Assembly (NCBI RefSeq): GCF_019112545.1
Contig: NW_025064901.1
Coordinates: 1-64,000 of the forward strand
Length of the DNA: 64,000 nt
DNA from: Guyanagaster necrorhizus
Taxonomy: Eukaryota > Basidiomycota > Agaricomycetes > Agaricales > Physalacriaceae
Direction of reading: 5' to 3'
Part shown: piece by piece, positions 56,500-64,000 of the stretch
Layout of the letters: each line of letters opens with the position of its first letter
How positions within the stretch are numbered: the first letter of the stretch is position 1
Translations under genes and position numbers: made by a program
Notes under the pieces: generated by a model
What the model was told of the DNA's origin: nothing
Databases searched by the model: none
What the model saw: only the letters and a program-made list of their open reading frames with translations

Positions 56500-58009
56500 C
56501 TAAAAGGGGACTGCTTCGGCCACTATGGGTTTATGCTTATACGACTTTTTACCAGCGCCAAACTCGCCAACAGTGTGGCCCTTGTTAGCTTTGCTTCTAA
56601 GCATGTACTTGTAGATGACAAGGCCCTCCAGTCCCACAGGACCTCTGGCATGTATTCTCCCTGTGCTGATGCCTACCTCGGTGCCAAAGCCGTAGCGGAA
56701 TCCGTCTGCGAATCGGCTGCTAGCGTTGACGAAGGTACCAGCGGAATCTACACCGCGAGTGAAAACCGACGCAGCAAGTTCGTTTTCAGTGACGATAACG
56801 TCCGTGTGATGTGAAGAATGGGAGTTAATGAACCGGATAGCGTCCTGAAGGGAAGGAGTCGAGATAACGGACATTGTGAGGCTTAGATGCTCTGTCAGAA
56901 ATGAAGATTCATTCGCTGGTTGGACGAATGTGTCAAAGCCCTCTAATGATCTGACTGTGTCGAGCATAGAAGGATCACATTGCAGATGCACTCTGGATTT
57001 AATCAGCGCTTCTGCGACAACGGGCCATATAGATTTGAGTAAAGACTCGTGCACGATGAGGAATTCTGCTGCATTACAAGCTGACGGGTAATCGGTCTAG
57101 TAGATGATCAGACAAGGAACTTCAAAAACAATGATAAAAAGGACCTTGGAATCGACCACAACTCGAACTGCCTTTTCGACGTCGGCAGTTTCATCAAGGT
57201 AGACAGAACAAAGACCGTCTGCATGCCCCATTACAGGGATTCGAGTACTGTTTTGGATGTTTCTAACGAGACTGTTACTTCCCCGGGGAATGACCAGATC
57301 TATGTATTGATCTAATCCCAGCAAAGAAGAAACCTCTGCACGCGTTTGAATCGTCTGAATATATGTTTGAGGAAGAGACGTCTGCGATAGACCCTCTGAG
57401 ATTGCTTTCGATAGAAGTACAGCGGTTCGTGTTGATTCCTTTCCCCCTTTTAATATAGCAGCATTGCCTACGCATGATTGATGTGATGTCCTTTTGACTT
57501 GTGAGCAAAAACTTTAGAACCCACCAGATTTTATTGCCAAAGAGGCGATATTCACTACCACCTCTGGCCGTGATTCAAAGATTACGAGGAGGACGCCAAT
57601 TGGGCACGACACCCTATACAATTCCAGGTCATCGTCCAGTTCGGAGGCGTATGTGACAACCGAGGTTGGATCTGGAAGCGCAGCGACATCTCGGACGCCT
57701 TGAAGCATCGAATCCCACTTATCCCCCTTCGACAAGTCCAGTCTTTTCATCATGGATTCGCTCATTCTCCCAGCATGTACCTCTCCTTGGGCAGCCTGTC
57801 CATGAATGAAATCCTCAGCATTTAAATAATGACGGATTATTACTTACTTGCAAATCATCTGCGTTTGCGGAGAGAATTTCATTTTTATTGGCCTGGAGAG
57901 CAACACAGATAGAATGGAGAGCCTTGACGCGTTCTTCAGTGGGGATGAGCTGGGATATCTCGAATGCTTCTTTTGCTGCCTTTGCAATTTCGACCGAGTC
58001 AGGCGTCAT
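56500..58009 (-). CDS. PRO2: Gamma-glutamyl phosphate reductase
   Basis: Second step of proline synthesis: NADPH-dependent reduction of gamma-glutamyl phosphate to glutamate semialdehyde, in the cytosol. Start chosen at ATG 58007-58009 (MTPDSVEIAKAAKEAFEISQ); the codon four residues upstream is TTG. Exons on the minus strand cover: AAQGEVHAGRMSESMMKRLDL, CPIGVLLVIFESRPEVVVNI, ASLAIKSGGNAAILKGGKES (spanning an intron), LDQYIDLVIPRGSNSLVRNI, STRIPVMGHADGLCSVYLDE, then DYPSACNAAEFLIVH with the catalytic cysteine, FINSHSSHHTDVIVTEN, VNASSRFADGFRYGFGTEVG and HARGPVGLEGLVIYKY. About 450 residues, normal for the family. Convergent with the NASP-type gene 100 bp away. Confidence 0.93.
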
Positions 58010-58733
58010 TGGAGGAGTCAAGACGGGTTCGGCTATTTCGGTCCTGTTTTCCGTATGCGTTATCCATCTTGTGGCTCTTGCAATTAATTGGTCAATATCT
58101 ACACCTTGCCAAATATCCCTGTGGTTCGCAAGGTGGCCCCTCTTGCATTATCAGTCTCCTATCTATCACTGTGGTTGGGCCATTCTGATTCTGGAATTAA
58201 CTGTGCCTCTGCGAGTACATGTTCTCATAATGTTATTCAGATTCAATAGATCATGGAATACATTGGAAAAATACCATCCACCTTTTTGCCAGACTGCCGA
58301 TATGGAGACGGTGCGCTTTACCTGGTCGGAGACTGGAACGAGTGTAGCATTGAAAGGACCGTGGCTTAGAGCAGTTCCTGCGAGCATGTCTGATTTGGGA
58401 TACCAGGAAGCGTCCAATTGCTGCCCAATCGTTGGCGCGTCCTTGTCTGACCGGAGTGTAGATTATTGTTTTTACCAAGCTAGAGTGTCGTAAATATTTG
58501 CATATCATAACCGTTGTCTCTTCAAAACCTGGGTTAGGTTGTCGGTTAATGGTTACGATGCCTTGATTTTTTAAGGAAGTCAATGATTTGATTACTCATA
58601 AGATATAGATACTAAGAAGGTACAGTTCCCGGACGTAAAACATATGTACAAAAATGCTGAGCCTGTGCGGCCGGATAGCGTGGACTGCGAAGATATATCC
58701 CGAAAACTATCGAAAAAAGAATGTGGTATATTG
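58010..58733. promoter_or_regulatory. PRO2 upstream region
   Basis: 724 bp between the PRO2 start and the end of the adaptor gene on the same strand. Contains many short frames but no supported gene. No Gcn4-type TGACTCA was noticed. Confidence 0.4.
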
Positions 58734-61700
58734 TTAGATCAAGGATGTCGTCGTGCTTTGCTGTTGCACTCCACCGTTGGCATTAAAATGCGATCCAAAA
58801 GTCCCGGCTCCAGACATGCTAAAGAGATTTCCTCCCGTCTGCTGCGCACTAACCGCGCCACCCCCCGCGGGTTGCGAGATGGATGTCTGAAAAAGAGACA
58901 CGCCTCCGGTCGTCATGCCGTTTACCGAAGACGCCCGGAAGGGATTGGACACTGAACCCGTCATTTGTGGACGTAGGCCCACGCCCAACGTCGATCTTGG
59001 CTGTCCCATAGCGCCGAAAGCCCCTGTCGGCTGTGAATTCAATGTACCCATGCCTGACGTTTGCATCCCAAGGTGGACGTTATTAAGATTCTGCCCGCCA
59101 GGTAATGAACTCAGGACTCCCAAACCGGTTAATTGTGCATTGAAAGGGAACGCTCCTGTCTGCTGAGATGCCGGTGACCCTGACGGCGGGGAACTGGTTG
59201 TAGTTCCATTACCGGTCACAGCAGGTGTTGTTGGCGCCGACTGAGGAATAGGCGGCAGTGATTCCAATAGAGAAGCACCGAAAGAAGATGATGGTTTGAA
59301 TGGCTTGAGTCCAGGGAACCCTGTCGCCTGCGATTTTAATGAAGGAGTGAGGGTGATGGATGGTGAAGACGAAGCATTTGTGGCACCCGTCGGCTGGGAC
59401 GGCAATGACGATGACCACTGGGACTCCGAAAACGTAGAGACTGCCGATGTTGTTGACGTATTCTGAGAATTAAGGAAGCCGGATGACGAAACGGGCTTTT
59501 CATCAGAACCAGCGGGCTTAAATGCGAAGGAAGAAGCGACGCTAGAAATGTCCGTAGCACCTGGATTAAGACTGCTATTACCGAAAGAGAAGCTACTTTG
59601 TCCGTTAGGCTGCGAATGCGCAGGTGGACTCGACTGGAATTGTTGCTGCTGAACAGAATTCGTAGTGTTCCCATTCACTTGCATACCCATTGCAAGCTCC
59701 ATTAGTGTCGGCTGCTTAGGTACTGGTGGTGGCGGTGTCGCAACTCGACCGAATGGGTTTCTCGTCCCAGTCTGGTGTGTTTTGATTGGTTGAGCGGCCG
59801 GGGGAGACGTTGAACTCGAAGATGATGGACCAAAAGACGTCAAGGGTGTCGACGCAGGTCTGGCGGGAATGTTCGCGTGGCCTTGGAATGCTGATGTCTG
59901 ATGCGCAGGCGAAACAAACAAAGAAGTGGAAAATGGTTGGGAATTCATTGAGGGGAGCCCCCCAAATGCACTCTGACCTTGATTCTGGGTCGATGCGTTT
60001 ATCATAGGATTAGGATTCATAACAGGAGCAGCGGTGTGCTGTGATTGCAGACCACTACTACCGCCTCCGACACCAAACAAAGTCATTCCTGTCGTTTGAG
60101 GAAGTAACATGCTTTGGCGGAACGGGTTAGCACCCGTTGATTGCTGCTGCAAAAGACTTTGTGGCTGTTGGACTTGTGGAGATAGCTGGGGATAACCTGT
60201 CGGTTGTTGAGGAAGGAAGGAAGAAAATGGGCGATGGCCTGTTGGTTGTAACTGAAGCCGAGGAGTCGGTGTTGCGAGACCAAACGGATTCGGCGCTGGC
60301 CCGCCCATAGGAAAGCCTGTGGGCTGTAGCTGCATCTGTTGCGGAGCCTGCATGAATGGCTGCGCAGTCATTTGCCGTTGAACGAACGGGTTGACGGTGC
60401 CCTGTTGGTAACGAGTGGCATTGGGACTTATATATATAAATGGTGAGACGCGCTCAGGAATAGCAAGGGCAAAAACCAACCTGCTCGCTTGAGAATTAAA
60501 CATTTGGGGCTTTTCCTCTTCGATGGCAGAGAAAAAGTCGATCACTGGGCCATTGGTAGAAATCGATTGAACGCCATTAGCCGTGGGTCTGTTACTTGTG
60601 GAAGCCGGAGGGGAGGTCTTGGTTGGTGAGGTGGAGGTAGAGGCTGATACAAAATTGAAGTGTCAAGCAGAGATAAAAAGCCCTTTGAACGCACCAGTCT
60701 CCGATTTCTTAACAGGAGGTCCACCCTTCGAGCCCCGCTCTGCTGATTCCTTGTTAGTCTTATATTCTATTCTGTTTTGTTCGAAATTAGGATCGTCCAA
60801 GTACTCTTGTAAGGCGCCAGCTAACGACACTGGGGCCTAGTGAAATAGAGGTTAGGACGGTAACGGAGATAGTATTGCTGCACTCACGTGTTTCAAATTG
60901 GGAACGGGGACATTGAGAAGATTGAGGAGCTTTTTTGCTACTCCGAGATATTCAACAACTTTTTCCGTTTGTTGACAGAAATGCGTATATAAGCTCAGGG
61001 CTTCCTCAGCGTCCACATGCGACATCTCAAAATAGTGCTCTACAAACTGTTCAGGGAGCGAAATAAGACAGACCAGATAGCACCTACCCAGTACGTTGAT
61101 GACCCCCTCATTTCCAGCTTGGAAAAGGATGAGGAGATCTTTGACTAGCATTCGTAGGGCAGTGATGGTTAATTCATCCTCTAAATCATCGAGATAGAAC
61201 TAGGTCTCCGTCAGATTAATGAACTTGAGAAAGAAAAAGCAGCGGACCCGGCACTCCACCAAGGTGTCAATCATCCTGTGAACAGCTCGTGTCTCGCGTA
61301 ACAAACCCTTCTCCACGGTCATTGACCGCAGCTTCCGACCTACGATAGTCTTGCTTCTCGATGGAGCGGCAGTTTGAGCGGACTTGCCTCTTTTGCTATT
61401 GCCCCGATACCCGTCCTCCTCTATGGACTGTGAATTGCGCATATCCCTATTCGACTCTGCCTGGACCCGTACAGCATCATGCCTGAGATCCCGATACGAG
61501 CGTATCCGGGACTCAAGATAAACAGCATAGTTCTGTAGGTTTTCGGGTGCGGCGTAACCTGTGGTGTGGTCAGCAAATGAACCCGGGTGACCGGCTAAAT
61601 AACGCAGACCTTCCCAGTTGCCAGCAGAGACGTTGGAGAGGCGTAGGACCTCAGAAGATGAGAGATATGACAGGACATTGTCGGTGGCGCCATTACGAAT

Positions 61701-62003
61701 CATGGTATGCAGGACTATCAGGGCCTTGAATACAACCTAACGTGACAGCATCGTGAATGACGTTCAGTTGGAAAGGCCAGGGTGCATACAATCGCATTGG
61801 GCTCCCGAAACCGCGGTGATAGAGCCTTGCAGACATCGTGGACAGCACCATCCTCGGACCAAGTTGCAGCAATAATTGGGTCGAGATACTGGATAAATAT
61901 GAGAACGACGATACTCGGTAGGTGCGAGAGAATGAACCTTTGCTTTTGGTGGTGCAGCCTTCGGCTTGCAGGCCAATTTCACCACCTTGTCGTAACTCGA
62001 CAT
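58734..62003 (-). CDS. AP180/CALM-type ANTH-domain endocytic adaptor
   Basis: Homologue of yeast Yap1801/1802: binds PI(4,5)P2 and clathrin during endocytosis. Start ATG 62001-62003. The ANTH domain begins MSSYDKVVKLACKPKAAPPK, containing the lysine-rich lipid site, and continues YLDPIIAATWSEDGAVHDVC, FKALIVLHTMIRNGA, FYLDDLEDELTITALRMLVK and ALSLYTHFCQQTEKVVEYL. A DUF-free linker with VIDFFSAIEEEKP follows. The last exon (from about 60396 to 58734) is Gln/Ser/Pro/Gly-rich, with several NPF motifs (VNPFVQ, PNPFGL, ANPFRQ, RNPFGR, SNPFRA) for EH-domain proteins. It also has about twelve L/I/V/MxxQxTG motifs, the Ark1/Prk1 kinase target site. At least six introns; roughly 950 residues, longer than the yeast proteins. 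Confidence 0.9.
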
Positions 62004-62261
62004 CGTAGAGGATGGTCGATGCAGCAGGCAGGAACCTAGGCGAGACTGGTCATTAATCCCACCCCTTCTAACTGCAATCCCGGCAATTGCCCGATGGGGG
62101 CCTTAAATTCAAACTCAGATGGCAACCTTCTCGGCAACAGAGGTACATTATATACTGAATTGTTTACACATCACGTAGGTTCGCGCCGAAAATTAGCTGC
62201 TACCAATCTTCAACATTCGAGAGCTACCATGGGAATTCCCCCTTGTAACTCCAAAACAAGC

Positions 62262-63138
62262 CTAAAGGGTGGGACCCGTCAGATGAGGAATAATAAGCGA
62301 CGGAAAGAACCCACAAGTCTTTCCCTTATCTTCGGGCCCTAGCAATGCCCAAGGAACAAGTACAGAGGCACCGTCTTCCGTCGTTTTTCCACCCGGCAAG
62401 AAATTATTCAACTTGGTTGTCGTAAACCCGGGTGTGACTACGTTCACTTTGATGTCCTCTTTTTCCAACTCTTTCGCCAAAGCAATCGAGTAAGAGTTTG
62501 CTGCGGCTTTGCTAGTGTCATATGCGACGTAATAGCGGGATCCCGGGGCAGCTTGGTGAGCATTAGATGCCATATCAGTTGTGTTGTTGACGACGCATGC
62601 ATAGCCTTTGGGAGCTGCACGCAGAAGAGGCAAAAATGCCTGCGTTGTCTGTATCAGACCATAGAAGTTGGGTTCAAAGGCATTACGAATCGTGGTCAAT
62701 GACACTGTGCTCGCTAGCTGGGACTCTGACATGTAGCTCACACCTATTGGTCCTTTTAGTAAAGGTATTATCTTTATGACAGAGCTAGACACAGTATACC
62801 AGCGTTGTTGACTAGCGTATCTAGTCTTCCCTCCGCCTTTTCGATGGTCTCTTTGGCAGCCTTAACTGAAGCTTCATCCGTGATGTCGAGCTGAACAAAC
62901 TTGACATCGAGGTTGTAGTCCTTTTTCAGCTTCGCCCTGTACGACAATAGATTGGCTTTATCACTCGGAGCGCATGTCTGGAAACATACTGTGCCTCCTT
63001 TCCTGCACTCTCCTTCCTCGACGCCAGATAGACGGTATGTCCTTTCTCCGCGAGCAATCTGACGATGTCGTAGCCGATTCCAGTGTTTGAACCAGTGACG
63101 AGAATAACACGCTTATATTGGTCGTTCGGTGCAGTCAT
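62262..63138 (-). CDS. Short-chain dehydrogenase/reductase
   Basis: NAD(P)-dependent oxidoreductase of the classical SDR type, similar in layout to carbonyl reductases. Three exons from ATG 63136-63138. Cofactor site TGSNTGIG near the start, ASRKESAGKEAQ (basic residue after the second strand, favouring NADPH), FVQLDITDEASVKAA, LDTLVNNAG with NNAG, and catalytic YDTSKAAANSY with Tyr and Lys. The strand that normally carries the catalytic serine (VNVSSG) reads VVNNTTDMAS, so threonine stands where serine is usual. C-terminus VNVVTPGFTTTKLNNFLPGG. About 240-250 residues. The substrate cannot be predicted. Stands alone between the adaptor and the methyltransferase-like gene. Confidence 0.88.
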
Positions 63139-63374
63139 GGTGATGATAAGAGTAAAAGGGGTGCTTGGAACCAAGTGAAGCACAGGCTTTTATGGCTGAC
63201 TCATGAAGATGCCGTGGAGTACGAATCGATTGTAATCCTCATTGCTGAGTGATATTGGATGACGCAGCACCGTAACATTGCGCGCAATGTACAGCACTAA
63301 ATGTCACCGTTTTCGGGCCGATCATGCCCCATACAACCCCCACAAGTCTTGTCTTGTCACAATGCGGCACTATA

Positions 63375-64000
63375 TCAAGTTCGCACTATATACAGATAAT
63401 AGTGAAATACCTCTCCAAGTTCTTCTATCTGCAGTGAGGTTCCTGGCCTTGCAAGAAACCGCCTCCTAAAATGTGGTTGCCCAAACGTGAGGTACAGAAA
63501 CAAGCCAGTGGACTTGCGTAGAACCCTGAACGAGAGATCTGGTGAGCCGCCGCTGAATACCCACGGTAAGTAGGGACTAACCTGATCACCTCGTCCATTT
63601 CTTTTGTGCAATCACTCACTACTTGTTCCGGGGGATCCTGCGTTATCCGAGTTTGGTCAGAGACAGTACAAAGTTTGAACTGTCATGCCGTACCCAAACA
63701 TCTCCTTTGGCTGTCATCATGGCATCCATAGTTCCTTTATCGATCGCAACGTCGAAGTGATCATCACCAAATTCAAGTTCACGGACGTCCATGACGCGCC
63801 CTGGATTCAAAGAGGTTCGATCAGCACAGTGCATACAGTAATTTTAACCCCTACATTTCATCCCCGGTCGGTCCACTCTGTGTCGCCTTCGCATTTGTTC
63901 AATCACAACAGAAGAATACTGTCCGAATGTCAGAATGGGCCAGAAAAAGCAGAGAAGCGCCGAGAGATTTACGTCCACATTGACAATATTTTTGTAGCCG
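63375..64000 (-). CDS. EEF1A-lysine-methyltransferase-like protein, 3' part (runs off the window)
   Basis: A class I SAM-dependent methyltransferase; the N-terminus lies beyond 64000. Exons on the minus strand: GYKNIVNVD ending at about 63974, YSSVVIEQMRRRHRVDRPGM, WRVMDVRELEFGDDHFDVAI through DKGTMDAMMTAKGDVW, DPPEQVVSDCTKEMDEVIR, and VLRKSTGLFLYLTFGQPHFR to the stop at 63375. Introns keep frame (phases 0, 1, 0, 2). The VMDVR and DKGTxDAM motifs are typical of the METTL13/EEF1AKMT4/Efm4-like group, which methylates lysines of elongation factor 1A. Exact member and substrate are inferred. Confidence 0.8.

Overview
This window looks like nuclear DNA of a filamentous basidiomycete, probably an Agaricomycete. 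The genes are dense, with many exons separated by introns of about 45-65 bp with GT-AG (and a few GC-AG) borders. They encode fungal proteins such as Wee1, Paf1, Sfh5, Trm82, a Sly41-like transporter, Pro2, a fungal arrestin-like protein and an AP180/ANTH endocytic adaptor carrying Prk1-type sites. No rRNA, tRNA, CRISPR array or bacterial-type operon was seen.

Positions 1-18.8 kb form a decayed, AT-rich, CpG-poor transposon island. It can be read as layers. A DNA-transposon remnant (17912 onward) was hit by a Ty1/copia element on the minus strand (5' LTR 17704-17911, gag from 17620, pol ending at 5526). The copia element was split by a full-length Ty3/gypsy chromodomain element on the minus strand (7966-16357), with LTRs at both ends and a perfect 5-bp target duplication CTTTA. 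That gypsy element carries a solo LTR (8964-9434) in its integrase region. A second, 5'-truncated gypsy copy on the plus strand (about 1279-5525) lies against the RNase H end of the copia element. All are full of stop codons. The gypsy family appears to be self-primed, as in Tf1/sushi elements: the sequence next to the 5' LTR is complementary to a site inside the LTR.

From 18.81 kb to the end the DNA is ordinary gene space. In order: Sly41-like transporter (-), SFH5 (+), a frameshifted membrane-protein pseudogene (+), mitochondrial hydroxyacid-oxoacid transhydrogenase (+), EXPERA/TMEM97 protein (+), mitochondrial J protein (-), two unassigned proteins (+, +), WEE1 (+), PAF1 (-), MATE transporter (+), GH47 alpha-mannosidase (-), TBC RabGAP (-), RPL43 (-), arrestin-like protein (-), TRM82 (+), NASP-type histone chaperone (+), PRO2 (-), AP180-type adaptor (-), short-chain dehydrogenase (-), and the 3' part of an EEF1A-lysine-methyltransferase-like gene (-) that runs off the right edge.

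The genes are housekeeping functions (cell cycle, transcription elongation, chromatin, tRNA modification, translation, secretion, endocytosis, proline synthesis) and do not form a metabolic cluster. No clearly new defence or biosynthetic system was found. The most informative signals are the nested retrotransposons with a readable insertion history, the candidate self-priming site, transition-only decay that stops near the first gene, three GC-AG introns with the same GCAAGT donor, and an array of Prk1-type sites in the adaptor. Exon borders were worked out by eye from splice signals and reading frame.
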